Assembly: GCA_002701645.1 (NCBI GenBank) | Contig: NZWP01000022.1 | Coordinates: 21,982-65,428, forward strand | Source: Fidelibacterota bacterium | GTDB taxonomy: Bacteria; Fidelibacterota; Marinisomatia; Marinisomatales; Marinisomataceae | Direction: 5' to 3' | Length of the DNA stretch: 43,447 nucleotides | Part shown: positions 1 through 8,269 of the stretch, piece after piece | How positions within the stretch are numbered: position 1 is the first letter of the stretch | How the letters are laid out: every line of letters begins with the position of its first letter | The notes under the pieces: generated by a model | What the model was told of the DNA's origin: nothing | Seen by the model: only the letters and a program-made list of their open reading frames with translations | Databases searched by the model: none | Program-made: the position numbers and the translations under genes

Positions 1-1622
1 CCGCCGTATGATGCAGAAATAGCAGTTCCTGTAGTTGCAATATCAGTAATACCTGCAGTGATAGATGATACGTCAGAAGGAGTGCCTCCTCCATACCAAA
101 CATATGCATGCCCGCCATCATGTGCTTGATCGATAACATGCTTAAGCTTTTCACCCTGCATGCCCATGATAATACAATACTGTAATAAAAGATCTGGATC
201 AAAATCTTGTATATTTAGCTTATTTTCCTGTAAAGCATCGCCAAATGCATGCCATCTTAAATGCAATTCTCTGCCCTTTTTAGATAATCTTGATCCCATA
301 AGAATAATAAGAAATAGTATAGATGGTATAATGCTAAGAAATGCCCAAAATGTTTTATAAAAAATACCCAATCCAATTATTGAGAAAAAAAGAATTATTT
401 GAAGAGATTTCGCATTTCCTCTTTCTTGATCCCCAGAAGTATCAATCCATTCTAATTTCTTAATTTCTTTAGCACGATTTTGATTCCATTTAGAATTTGA
501 AAATGAATATTTTTGCCATATTTTTGAGAAATAGGTGTTAGTTCCAATAGTTAAAATTCTATCAAGCAATAACTTTGAAAAACTATTAGATAAATCGGAT
601 GTATCTGGATTGATAACATCTACCTTTAATTTCTTTGATTTAAAAATCCACTTACCCGATTCAACCGTTTCAAGATGAACTTTTTTCTTACTAGCTAATT
701 CAAATAAGGTTGCCAGAATGCCAAATGGACTAACGCTTGGATATCGCCATATAAGCCATCCTATTAAGACTGGATGATGGTTGGATGGAAATTCTGTAAA
801 GTTTTGATTATCATCGATTGATATTTTTTGTTCAATCAAATATTTTCTAATAAAGCTTATTCCAAACAACAAAGAAAGCAATGCCATTGCAATAACGCCA
901 TAAGAGACTGTTCTTTGATTCTTTTCTTGCAATAGTAATCCAGCAAGCGAAAACTTGTCATTATTTATAGACGAATTTGATAAGTATGACGTCGGAAATA
1001 TTGTTCGTAATTGTAAAACAGTATTACCAGTAAAAGTATCAGAATATAGCTCAAAAAGACCATTCTCTTTTATTGAAGATTCATACTTCTTAGATCTAAT
1101 TGGTTGTTCAACAGAATAGTATAGCGTATTAGTATCTATATCACCATCAAATTTTTGTGTCAAATTTAACTTTCCTGGACGCTTGTCAAACTTATCATCT
1201 AAATACACCCAACGAAATTGTGCATCTGTTTTTCCAACTGTAAAAGGATTCTTTAGTTTATACTTTAAGGTAAATGTTTTATCCTCATCTATAGACGAAT
1301 GATACCAATAAATACGGTAATATTTATCTCTTGATTCAATTCTAAAATTTCCTTCTTCTTCTGTTTCAGTATTTAAATAAGGTTTGTCTCCTTCAAATAC
1401 TTGAATATCATACAATTGGTCATACCCTTTTTTACGAATATCTCTGTATACAAAAGAATAAGTTCCCTTGAAACTAAATACTCTTGTTTCTTGTATTTCA
1501 ACTATTCCTTCTTTCAGGATATTTGATTCAATATTTGTACTGAGAATTTTGTAAGACTTACCTTGTGCTTGTAGGAAGGTAATTGATAGAAGTAAGTATA
1601 ATAGTATGTTTTTGAATTTCAT
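1..1622 (-). CDS. DUF2207-type membrane protein, C-terminus cut off by the window edge
   Basis: An open frame starts at ATG 1622 (MKFKNILLYLLLSITFLQAQ, a typical signal peptide) and runs without a stop to base 1, about 540 codons. The order of parts is signal peptide, a roughly 210-residue beta-rich extracytoplasmic domain, one membrane helix near residues 237-257, a cytoplasmic stretch with a W-x-x-W-R-Y-P-S motif, a helical hairpin near residues 408-440, and a tail entering a Gly/Ser-rich stretch at the edge. This is the architecture of the DUF2207 family of predicted membrane proteins, whose function is unknown and which often end in a Gly/Ser-rich tail. Gene edge and topology are read directly; the family name is recognition without a search. 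The missing end lies to the left of the window. Confidence 0.75.
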   Translation of the reverse strand, partial: MKFKNILLYLLLSITFLQAQGKSYKILSTNIESNILKEGIVEIQETRVFSFKGTYSFVYRDIRKKGYDQLYDIQVFEGDKPYLNTETEEEGNFRIESRDKYYRIYWYHSSIDEDKTFTLKYKLKNPFTVGKTDAQFRWVYLDDKFDKRPGKLNLTQKFDGDIDTNTLYYSVEQPIRSKKYESSIKENGLFELYSDTFTGNTVLQLRTIFPTSYLSNSSINNDKFSLAGLLLQEKNQRTVSYGVIAMALLSLLFGISFIRKYLIEQKISIDDNQNFTEFPSNHHPVLIGWLIWRYPSVSPFGILATLFELASKKKVHLETVESGKWIFKSKKLKVDVINPDTSDLSNSFSKLLLDRILTIGTNTYFSKIWQKYSFSNSKWNQNRAKEIKKLEWIDTSGDQERGNAKSLQIILFFSIIGLGIFYKTFWAFLSIIPSILFLIILMGSRLSKKGRELHLRWHAFGDALQENKLNIQDFDPDLLLQYCIIMGMQGEKLKHVIDQAHDGGHAYVWYGGGTPSDVSSITAGITDIATTGTAISASYG

Positions 1623-2105
1623 TCAATAAATCTAACGATTATTCAGAGTAGATGTCTATTGGAATAATAAGATGAGGATTAGTCTTTGTAGATAAGGATA
1701 AAAATAGGGATTAGAAGATAGTTATGCTAAAACTGGTAGCCATGCTATCCCAACTCTAAGCCCTATTTTTATCTATGAAAAATAAACTTTGGCTTTGGTA
1801 AAATTTAGAATGGTGGAGTGTCCATGAAACAAATATAAGGATAAAATATGACAAACGAAAATCTGAGACTACTGATGGGGGTTGAGAATTAGTATTTTGA
1901 TGAGGATTAAAAAAATAAAATCCACAAGGCGAAAAGGAATATTGTAATACCACTAATAGTAGAAAGTGCAATTATAATTTGTCCAATATTCATAACTAAA
2001 TATAAGGATAAAAAATGAGTAAAGAAAAAAACCTAAAACCTTTTGAAAAGCCACTATGCAGATACTATGCATATCAAAGTCGCTTTCAGACGAGAGAAAT
2101 GTCGC
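1623..2105. other. 483-base intergenic region with iterated short repeats
   Basis: No convincing protein gene fills this stretch. A 71-codon minus-strand frame at 1756-1971 has no recognisable content. The 12-mer ATAAGGATAAAA occurs three times (1692-1703, 1835-1846, 2002-2013), and the last two copies extend to a shared 16-mer and sit just before an ATG. A perfect 13-base inverted repeat joins 1697-1709 to 1761-1773. The region may hold decayed duplicated leaders or a small-peptide locus. Confidence 0.6.
1697..1773. repeat. Inverted repeat, 13 bp arms (1697-1709 / 1761-1773)
   Basis: GATAAAAATAGGG at 1697-1709 is the exact reverse complement of CCCTATTTTTATC at 1761-1773, with a 51-base spacer. 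The left arm overlaps one of the three ATAAGGATAAAA copies. Neither arm is followed by a clear T-run that would make it a simple terminator. Function is unknown. Confidence 0.5.
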
Positions 2106-2128
2106 AAAAAAAAGGGCTTAGAAATTAA
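2015..2128 (+). CDS. Possible 37-residue peptide (doubtful)
   Basis: ATG 2015 is preceded by AAGGATAAAAA, a plausible ribosome-binding site. The frame encodes a basic 37-residue peptide starting MSKEKNLKPFEKPL and stops at TAA 2126-2128. Its end runs through the terminator stem of the opposite strand, which argues against a conserved gene. A similar leader at 1831-1846 precedes ATG 1848, which opens only 14 codons. I do not recognise the peptide; it may be a chance frame. Confidence 0.2.
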   Translation: MSKEKNLKPFEKPLCRYYAYQSRFQTREMSQKKGLRN

Positions 2129-2138
2129 TCTAAACCCT
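2106..2138 (-). terminator. Rho-independent terminator after tRNA-Val
   Basis: Read on the minus strand, AGGGTTTAG (2138-2130) pairs with CTAAGCCCT (2121-2113) in nine pairs including one G-T, around an 8-base loop. It is followed at once by eight T (2113-2106). It lies 22 bases past the 3' end of tRNA-Val, where the minus-strand convoy that begins at 20907 would end. On the plus strand the same stem is followed by a weaker CTTTT, so it may also stop opposing transcripts. Confidence 0.85.
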
Positions 2139-2160
2139 CTTTTATCCAGTTTTGTCGTCG

Positions 2161-2234
2161 TGGGCGATGAGAGATTCGAACTCCCGACCCTCTACATGTC
2201 GAGCAGATGCTCTAACCAGCTGAGCTAATCGCCC
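2161..2234 (-). tRNA. tRNA-Val, anticodon GAC
   Basis: The minus strand folds as a cloverleaf. The acceptor GGGCGAT/ATCGCCC has seven pairs; the D arm is GCTC...GAGC with AGCTGGTTA as loop; the anticodon stem is TCTGC/GTAGA. The T arm is GGGAG-TTCGAAT-CTCTC and the discriminator is A. The anticodon loop reads TCGACAT, placing GAC at 34-36 (valine GUC/GUU codons). CCA is not encoded. The odd point is C at position 33, where U is nearly universal. The gene lies 18 bases after the SDR gene in the same orientation, so it is probably co-transcribed with it. Confidence 0.88.
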
Positions 2235-2252
2235 AAATTTTTAAACTATAGC

Positions 2253-3119
2253 TTAACCTGTAACTTTTACAATCAACTTGTCAAACCATTTGTCCGATAA
2301 TATACTTCTCATTGTTAAAAGTATCCAGCTATATGCACCAGCTGAATACCTTGTTTTAGGATTTTTAGCACTTATTGCTTTTTCAATGACTTTCGCTATT
2401 ACTATCGGATCAGAATAATCGTCAAAGCTGTTTTCTTCTGAATCATCTGGAGAGCCATAGAAATTTTTATATTCCGAGTTTTTACTATACTTTTCATAAT
2501 ATTTTGCTGAAGCATTGCTGATGTTTGTTTTGATTAAGCCTGGCTCAATGATTACTACATCTATTCCAAACTGTTTCACTTCTAATCTAAGTACATCAGA
2601 CCAACCTTCAAGAGCATGTTTGGATGCAACATACCATCCCAAAAGAGGATTATATACTTTACCTAATACTGAAGAAATGTTGATAATAGTTCCACTTCCT
2701 TGAGCTCTCATGTGCGGCAATACTGCTTTAACAGTTCTACCAATACCAAATAAATTTACTTCAAACTGATACATCGCATCCTCCATTGATACATCCTCAA
2801 TAGCACTGCCAACAGCAATTCCAGCATTGTTCACTAATACGTCTATTCTACCCTGTTCCGCAATTATTCTTGAAATAGCATTGTCAACGTGCTCTTGATT
2901 TGTAACATCCATCTCTAATGCTATGCCACCAATATCATTTAGATATAGATTTTCATCCACTAAAATATCTCCACCATAAACAATATGGCCCTTATCTAAT
3001 AAATATTTAGCTGTAGATTTACCGATTCCGTGGGCAGTTCCAGTAATCAATACAACCTTTGGTGTATTTGCTGATATAAATCCAATCATTAGAAATGATA
3101 ATAATATTTTTTTAAGCAT
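2253..3119 (-). CDS. Short-chain dehydrogenase/reductase with N-terminal hydrophobic leader
   Basis: This 288-residue protein is a classical SDR, an NAD(P)-dependent oxidoreductase. It shows the cofactor motif TGTAHGIG (residues 26-33), a structural NNAG (97-100), catalytic Ser 149/150 and the YVASK motif (Tyr163, Lys167). Unusually the Rossmann fold is preceded by about 18 hydrophobic residues (KKILLSFLMIGFISAN) that resemble a signal peptide or membrane anchor; most SDRs are soluble and start at the first strand. The start ATG 3119 has a good AAGGAG site at 3126-3131. It follows a DoxX-like protein and a TPP enzyme and precedes tRNA-Val. Substrate unknown; a lipid or hydroxy-acid substrate would suit a membrane-tethered form, but that is inference. 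Confidence 0.85.
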   Translation of the reverse strand: MLKKILLSFLMIGFISANTPKVVLITGTAHGIGKSTAKYLLDKGHIVYGGDILVDENLYLNDIGGIALEMDVTNQEHVDNAISRIIAEQGRIDVLVNNAGIAVGSAIEDVSMEDAMYQFEVNLFGIGRTVKAVLPHMRAQGSGTIINISSVLGKVYNPLLGWYVASKHALEGWSDVLRLEVKQFGIDVVIIEPGLIKTNISNASAKYYEKYSKNSEYKNFYGSPDDSEENSFDDYSDPIVIAKVIEKAISAKNPKTRYSAGAYSWILLTMRSILSDKWFDKLIVKVTG

Positions 3120-3194
3120 TAGAAGCTCCTTTATTTATTTTTTGAGTTAATGATAAGCCAAGCAAAAAAATGCATGACCTTATTTAATGTTTTT

Positions 3195-3563
3195 TCAAAC
3201 ATCTTTTGAATGCCAATATGCCAATCCAATAAATAGGAATTGGAATGGAAGTCTTCCCCATGCAACTGCTGCTGTAGTTCCCATTGCATCTCCATTAGTC
3301 AATGCAAGGTATATGTTAGCTGGAAATACTGCAATTAAGAGCAAAATAAGCCCCCAGGCAGCATAATATCGTGTTTTAGGTATCAGAAGTAAGAAACCAA
3401 ATGAAACCTCGAAAAATCCACTAATATAAACTGATGCTAAATGAAACGGAAAACAAGGTGGCATAATTTGTACAAACCATTCCGGCTCAATAAAATGCTT
3501 CGCTCCTACATTCATATAAAAACATGCCATCAATACAATAGTTAATAACTTAATTTTTTTCAT
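3195..3563 (-). CDS. DoxX-like small membrane protein
   Basis: A 122-residue protein with about four hydrophobic segments (near residues 5-20, 42-60, 66-85 and 100-117). It resembles the DoxX-like family of four-helix membrane proteins by size, by the F-E-V-S-F-G-F-L-L-L-I-P helix and by the pattern I-x-L-A-L-T-N. Family members have varied or unknown roles, some tied to quinone or thiol redox chemistry. Its ATG overlaps the stop of the TPP enzyme gene by one base (TAATG), so translation is probably coupled. It may serve the TPP enzyme or the following SDR. Function cannot be stated from sequence. Confidence 0.65.
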   Translation of the reverse strand: MKKIKLLTIVLMACFYMNVGAKHFIEPEWFVQIMPPCFPFHLASVYISGFFEVSFGFLLLIPKTRYYAAWGLILLLIAVFPANIYLALTNGDAMGTTAAVAWGRLPFQFLFIGLAYWHSKDV

Positions 3564-5290
3564 TATACCGATATAGATCCTTTTCGAAAATCTGTTTTTC
3601 CGATACGAACATTTACTAATACTGGATGTCCGTTTTTTACATCTTCTTTTGCTTGCAATAATACATTCTCTAATTCACTTGTATCGTCTACAGCATAACC
3701 TTTTCCACCATAGCCGATTGCTACTTGATGATAAGCGGTATTTGCAAGATTTGTCCCTATGGGACTTCCAAGCATATCAACTTGTTCTCGCGCAATTTGT
3801 TGCCACGAAGCATCATTTCCTACAATTGCAATAACCGGCAACTTATGGCGAACAAATGTATCAAATTCAGCTAAACTAAATGCGCATGCTCCATCTCCAT
3901 AAATAATCCAAACTTCTTTATTTTTATATGCACTTTTTGCTCCCAAAGCAAATCCGCCCCCAACGCCTAATGTTCCAAATGGGCCTGGATCTAACCAACT
4001 TAAAGGTCCTCTAGGTCGAACAACATATGATGCTGTACCTACAAAATCTCCACCATCTGCTATTAAGATACTATTGTCATCTAGAAGGTTGTTAATTGTA
4101 GTACATAATTTGATAGGATTAACAAAATCCGTTGTCATTTCAGATTGTTGTATAATTTCGTCATCGCGATTCTTTTCAAGAACATTTAACTCTTGTAACC
4201 ATTCTGTGCATTTTGGAGGATTAATAACTTTAGCAATTTCACAAATTGCTCGTGTTGGATCCCCGTTAATTCCAATAAATGGTTTTCTATTCTTTTTCAT
4301 ATCTGTTTTGCTTTTATTAATTGCAATAATCTTTGCATTTGTATTAATAGAAAATCCATATCCCAATCGAAAATCTAATGGCACACCTACAGTTAGTACG
4401 ACATCAGCATTCTTTAAAGCATATTTACGATTATGACGCATAAAAAATGTATCATTTTCGTTAAAACATCCTCGTGACATTCCCGATGTATAAGTAGGAA
4501 TAGAAAGCTTGTTTAGACTCTTAATAAACTGCGGTAAAGCCGCTTTATTTTGTGTCACTTGATTACCAAGCAATACAACAGGTTTTTTAGCATTTACAAT
4601 TGCTAATGCTGCACTATCTATATCTTTTTGTTGTCCAAGAAATCTTGTCTTTTTTCTAATTTTTATCGATGATTTTTTATCAGAAAACATGTTGTTTAAA
4701 TGTCGATTTACATACCATGTCATTACTTTGCCTACAATCCCGTTCGATGGCAATTGATTTGCATGCTGTTCTCGAATACTATCTTCTGGATACAATAAAT
4801 CAATAGGGAGTTCTACAAATACTGGCCCAGGAACCCCTGACGTTGCTGTGTTTAAAGCATTGGTAAGTGATGGCACTATATCACGCGTTTTACTAACGCT
4901 TACAGCCGACTTAACATGAGGTTTTATTAAGGCCATTTGATCAATATCTTGCAAAGACCCCTTGCCACGTAAAAGTGTTGCTGCTGCTCCACCAATCAAT
5001 ATTAATGGTGATTGTGCTAATTGAGCATTCTTAATTGCGGTAATAGTATTAGTCACTCCGGGCCCAGCAGTAACTATAGCAACTCCTACACTATCAGTCA
5101 ACCTAGATACAGCGTCAGCTGCAAATACTGTCGAAACTTCATCGCGAACTTCTATAATATCAATTCCTTCCGATTCACATCCAACGAGAATTGGAGATAT
5201 ATGTCCTCCACATAATGTAAAAACAGTATTGATATGATTGTTTTTAAAAAAAGAACTTACACTAAAACCTGCATGCATTTTAGATGTCAT
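3563..5290 (-). CDS. Thiamine-pyrophosphate enzyme, acetolactate synthase-like / 2-hydroxyacyl-CoA lyase-like
   Basis: The 575-residue protein has the three-domain layout of the acetolactate synthase superfamily. The N-terminal pyrimidine-binding domain carries the cofactor-activating Glu (V-R-D-E-V-S-T, about residue 51) and the loop TAGPGVTN. A central domain follows. The C-terminal diphosphate-binding domain has GDG near residue 463 and the metal-binding Asn of IVGND about 28 residues later. The opening [11 protein letters not shown] and the E-V-R-D-E pattern resemble animal ILVBL and bacterial relatives more than biosynthetic IlvB. No IlvN partner is nearby, so branched-chain synthesis is unlikely; cleavage of 2-hydroxyacyl-CoA or another carboligation is more likely. 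It starts seven bases after ctpA and couples to the DoxX gene. Confidence 0.8.
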   Translation of the reverse strand: MTSKMHAGFSVSSFFKNNHINTVFTLCGGHISPILVGCESEGIDIIEVRDEVSTVFAADAVSRLTDSVGVAIVTAGPGVTNTITAIKNAQLAQSPLILIGGAAATLLRGKGSLQDIDQMALIKPHVKSAVSVSKTRDIVPSLTNALNTATSGVPGPVFVELPIDLLYPEDSIREQHANQLPSNGIVGKVMTWYVNRHLNNMFSDKKSSIKIRKKTRFLGQQKDIDSAALAIVNAKKPVVLLGNQVTQNKAALPQFIKSLNKLSIPTYTSGMSRGCFNENDTFFMRHNRKYALKNADVVLTVGVPLDFRLGYGFSINTNAKIIAINKSKTDMKKNRKPFIGINGDPTRAICEIAKVINPPKCTEWLQELNVLEKNRDDEIIQQSEMTTDFVNPIKLCTTINNLLDDNSILIADGGDFVGTASYVVRPRGPLSWLDPGPFGTLGVGGGFALGAKSAYKNKEVWIIYGDGACAFSLAEFDTFVRHKLPVIAIVGNDASWQQIAREQVDMLGSPIGTNLANTAYHQVAIGYGGKGYAVDDTSELENVLLQAKEDVKNGHPVLVNVRIGKTDFRKGSISV

Positions 5291-5296
5291 AAATAA

Positions 5297-6970
5297 TTAA
5301 CTTTTGATTGCTGCAACCTGATTAGGTTCAGGTACTGTTAAGAGTGACGAATAAATAGAATTATCCATTAAAATCTCTAGCGCTTTAATGACTACTTTAT
5401 CGTCTTTAAGATATAGTTCATATTTTCCATTATTTCCATCATAGTAGAAAGCAAATTCCCCTAAAATCATTCTTTTAATCACATCATTTTCAATTTCAAA
5501 CATTTCTGATTTAGTTTTATCAATTTGTCTCTCTATGACACTGAAAGCATTTTTTAAGAAAATATTATCCTTATCTTCTTTTGATAATTTTTCTTTCGCT
5601 ACTTCTAGATCTTCTTGCCCATCAACATAACCTTTAATGTCACTATCATTAATAAAAGTCTTAAAATTTTTCATTAAACTATTATCAGCTATTACTTCAT
5701 CGATAGATATATATTGATCGCTAGATTGTTGTACAAATCGGAAATAGCCTCCATTTCTTAGAATAGAAGCTGCTAATGGGTAAGAACCTTCATCTTTTAC
5801 TACAATATCTGGTGAAATACCTCCACCGCCCAAGACAGTTCTTCCTGCTATTGTTTGATATAATGAATCTGCAACTAAACTATTATCTGCTATCAATTCT
5901 TCATCTATAAATTTTCGTTTTTGAATAGAGCGACCACTTGGAATATAATATTTAGAATTAGTAATTTTTAAAGCAGTATCTTGATTGATTCCTATTACAG
6001 TCTGAACTAATCCTTTTCCAAAAGACTGATCTCCCAATACAACAGCTCTATCATGGTCTTGTAAAACTCCAGCAACAATCTCGCTCGCTGAGGCACTACC
6101 ACCATTAATCAACACTGCTATACCTATCGAGCTTGGTACAAATGAATTATTTAATGACTTATAATTTTTTAGATTTCTTTCTTTTCGCCCTTTTGTTGAA
6201 ACCATCTCTACATCTTTTGGTAAAATCAAATCTAAAACATCTAATGAAGATGACAATAACCCACCTGGATTATCCCTTAAATCAATGATAATATTATCAG
6301 CACCTTCATCCATTAAAGACAGTAAAGCATCTCTGGTTTCGCCTGCAGTATTATTTGAAAAATTTGTAATTCTAAGATAACCAACTTCTGGATTTGCCAT
6401 CCCATAGTAAGGAATATCTTTGATTGTAATGATATCTCTAGTGATAGCATAATCTTCTGTTTCACCTGTAATTGGTTTTTTAATCGTTAATATGACGTCT
6501 GTGCCTTTATCGCCTCTAATTTTGTTAGTAGCTTCTTTTAATTCTAACCCCTTAGTAGATTCTCCGTCAATATTCATAATTTCATCACCCGTAAAAATAC
6601 CAGCACGTGATGCTGGAGATCCTTCAATAGGACCTACAACGGTTAACTGATCTTTATACATATATATTTGAAGACCTACTCCACTAAATTTACCATCTGT
6701 TTTCACCGCTAAATCTTCTAGATCTTTTTTTTCATAGTATTCCGTGTATGGATCAAAATTTTCTAACATAGATTTAATAATTCTAGAGGTTAACTTTGGC
6801 ACATCAAGTTCATGCACATACTCTGTTAATAAATATTTATATACTGTCATAATCTGTTGTTGTGATCGTGCAATATCACGATAAACATCCAGTTGCTGAC
6901 TACGCAATATTCCAAAAAAACATACTACCAAAACCATAAAAATAATCGATGCTTTTTTTAAATATCTCAT
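5297..6970 (-). CDS. ctpA: S41-family C-terminal processing peptidase with PDZ domain
   Basis: This 557-residue envelope protease begins with an uncleaved or cleaved hydrophobic leader (residues 4-24). A helical region with the F-D-P-Y-T-E-Y motif follows, then a PDZ domain (about 90-175) with the G-V-G-L-Q-I carboxylate loop. The S41 core carries the catalytic Ser in GGSASASE (about residue 293) and the Lys in SFGKG (about 316). A C-terminal helical tail of some 170 residues is typical of FCB-group Ctp proteins. The family trims C-termini of periplasmic or lipoprotein substrates. Its ATG overlaps the tmk stop by four bases. Confidence 0.92.
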   Translation of the reverse strand: MRYLKKASIIFMVLVVCFFGILRSQQLDVYRDIARSQQQIMTVYKYLLTEYVHELDVPKLTSRIIKSMLENFDPYTEYYEKKDLEDLAVKTDGKFSGVGLQIYMYKDQLTVVGPIEGSPASRAGIFTGDEIMNIDGESTKGLELKEATNKIRGDKGTDVILTIKKPITGETEDYAITRDIITIKDIPYYGMANPEVGYLRITNFSNNTAGETRDALLSLMDEGADNIIIDLRDNPGGLLSSSLDVLDLILPKDVEMVSTKGRKERNLKNYKSLNNSFVPSSIGIAVLINGGSASASEIVAGVLQDHDRAVVLGDQSFGKGLVQTVIGINQDTALKITNSKYYIPSGRSIQKRKFIDEELIADNSLVADSLYQTIAGRTVLGGGGISPDIVVKDEGSYPLAASILRNGGYFRFVQQSSDQYISIDEVIADNSLMKNFKTFINDSDIKGYVDGQEDLEVAKEKLSKEDKDNIFLKNAFSVIERQIDKTKSEMFEIENDVIKRMILGEFAFYYDGNNGKYELYLKDDKVVIKALEILMDNSIYSSLLTVPEPNQVAAIKS

Positions 6971-7596
6971 AAACTAAATTTTTCCTTCATTATGCTCCAT
7001 ATATCTTCAAAAACTTTATCAATAGATTGTTCCCCATTAATTAAAATTACTCTCTCTGGCTCTTTGGTATTCATGGCCAAATATTGATCGCGCACTCTTT
7101 GTTGAAAATTTGCACCTTCTCTTTCAATTCTATCTCTTGAAACAGACATTCTTTCATTTGCTTTTTCGACAGGAATATCAATAAAAAATGTGATATCAGG
7201 TTTTAACGTATATGTTCCAAAATTGTTTATTTCTTCTAATGCATTAACACTTAAACCTCTTCCACCACCCTGATATGCTAATGTAGAATCTGCATATCGA
7301 TCGGCTACAACCCATTTTCCATTAATAATATGAGGTAAAATAACCTTGTCAGTAAGTTGGGCTCTACTTGCAATCATAAGTAATGCTTCAGCACGATCTG
7401 ACATAGATTCTTCAGCATGAAGTAATAATTTTCGAATAGATTCAGATATATGATCGCCGCCTGGCTCTCTAACCGTCACTGCTGATATATCAGTTTCAAA
7501 AAGTTTTTCAACTAATTTGTCAGCTTGTGTAGATTTTCCACATCCATCAACACCTTCAAGCGTAATAAACTTTCCGTTAGAAATAGATTTTGTCAT
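6967..7596 (-). CDS. tmk: Thymidylate kinase
   Basis: A 209-residue dTMP kinase that makes dTDP from dTMP and ATP. It has the P-loop E-G-V-D-G-C-G-K-S-T near the N-terminus, the TVREPGG motif that binds the nucleotide, DRYADSTLAYQGGGRGL, and a lid with R-I-E-R-E. I place the start at ATG 7596 (MTKSISNGKF); an in-frame TTG at 7608 would add only four residues and has no better ribosome site. The gene overlaps the end of rsmI by 20 bases and couples to ctpA by an ATGA-type four-base overlap. Confidence 0.95.
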   Translation of the reverse strand: MTKSISNGKFITLEGVDGCGKSTQADKLVEKLFETDISAVTVREPGGDHISESIRKLLLHAEESMSDRAEALLMIASRAQLTDKVILPHIINGKWVVADRYADSTLAYQGGGRGLSVNALEEINNFGTYTLKPDITFFIDIPVEKANERMSVSRDRIEREGANFQQRVRDQYLAMNTKEPERVILINGEQSIDKVFEDIWSIMKEKFSL

Positions 7597-8269
7597 GATT
7601 TTTTCCAATAATAATTACTAATTCACCTTTAATTTTTTTTGATTCAAAAAATTCTATTATACTGTTAAAATTACCTCTAATAATTTCTTCATACAACTTT
7701 GTTAATTCTCTAGCAACAACAACAGGTCTTTCACCTAATGCTTCCTTTAATTGAATTAACGTCTTCATTAGTCGGTGAGGACTCTCAAATAATACTATAG
7801 TAGTATCTATATTTTCTAAAGAAGAAATTTTCTTCTGTCTTCCTTTCTTTGCTGGTAAGAACCCTATAAATGTAAAAGCGTCTGACGGTAACCCTGATGC
7901 ACTAACAGCAGTAGTCAGAGCAGATGCTCCTGGAATTGGAACAATATCAATACCTTCGCTAATACATTCTCTGATTAAACTATATCCGGGATCGCTAATA
8001 GTTGGTGTTCCAGCATCAGAAATCAATGCAACATCTTTATTGTCATTTAAAATATCTAAGACACGAGCAATTTCCTTATCACTACTATGATCGTGATAAC
8101 TATATAATTTTGTATCAATATCATAATGATTGATTAATTTTTTTGAGGTTCGCGTATCTTCTGCAAAAACACAATGAACATTCTTTAGAGTTTCTACTGC
8201 TCGAAATGTAAAATCTTGTAAATTGCCAATTGGTGTAGCAACGACAAATAATTTGCCTTGACCTGACAT
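7577..8269 (-). CDS. rsmI: 16S rRNA (cytidine1402-2'-O)-methyltransferase
   Basis: A 230-residue SAM-dependent methyltransferase of the RsmI group, which modifies C1402 in the ribosomal decoding centre. Diagnostic blocks are VVATPIGNLQDFTFRA at the N-terminus, FAEDTRTSKKLINHY, LISDAGTPTISDPG, VPIPGASALTTAVSASGLP, FIGFLPAKKGRQK and FESPHRL. Length fits the short forms of the family. It overlaps the lysine transaminase stop by one base and tmk by 20 bases. No unusual residues were seen. Confidence 0.95.
   Translation of the reverse strand: MSGQGKLFVVATPIGNLQDFTFRAVETLKNVHCVFAEDTRTSKKLINHYDIDTKLYSYHDHSSDKEIARVLDILNDNKDVALISDAGTPTISDPGYSLIRECISEGIDIVPIPGASALTTAVSASGLPSDAFTFIGFLPAKKGRQKKISSLENIDTTIVLFESPHRLMKTLIQLKEALGERPVVVARELTKLYEEIIRGNFNSIIEFFESKKIKGELVIIIGKNHDKIYF

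Noticed and set aside
1756-1971. 71-codon minus-strand frame
   Set aside because: Low-complexity content, no ribosome site, overlaps the repeat-rich gap and matches no protein pattern I know.
2043-2228. Plus-strand frame covering the terminator and tRNA-Val
   Set aside because: It reads antisense through a clear tRNA cloverleaf and the terminator hairpin.
3563-5290. Biosynthetic acetolactate synthase IlvB
   Set aside because: No IlvN or other branched-chain gene nearby and the N-terminal motifs resemble ILVBL-like enzymes more closely.
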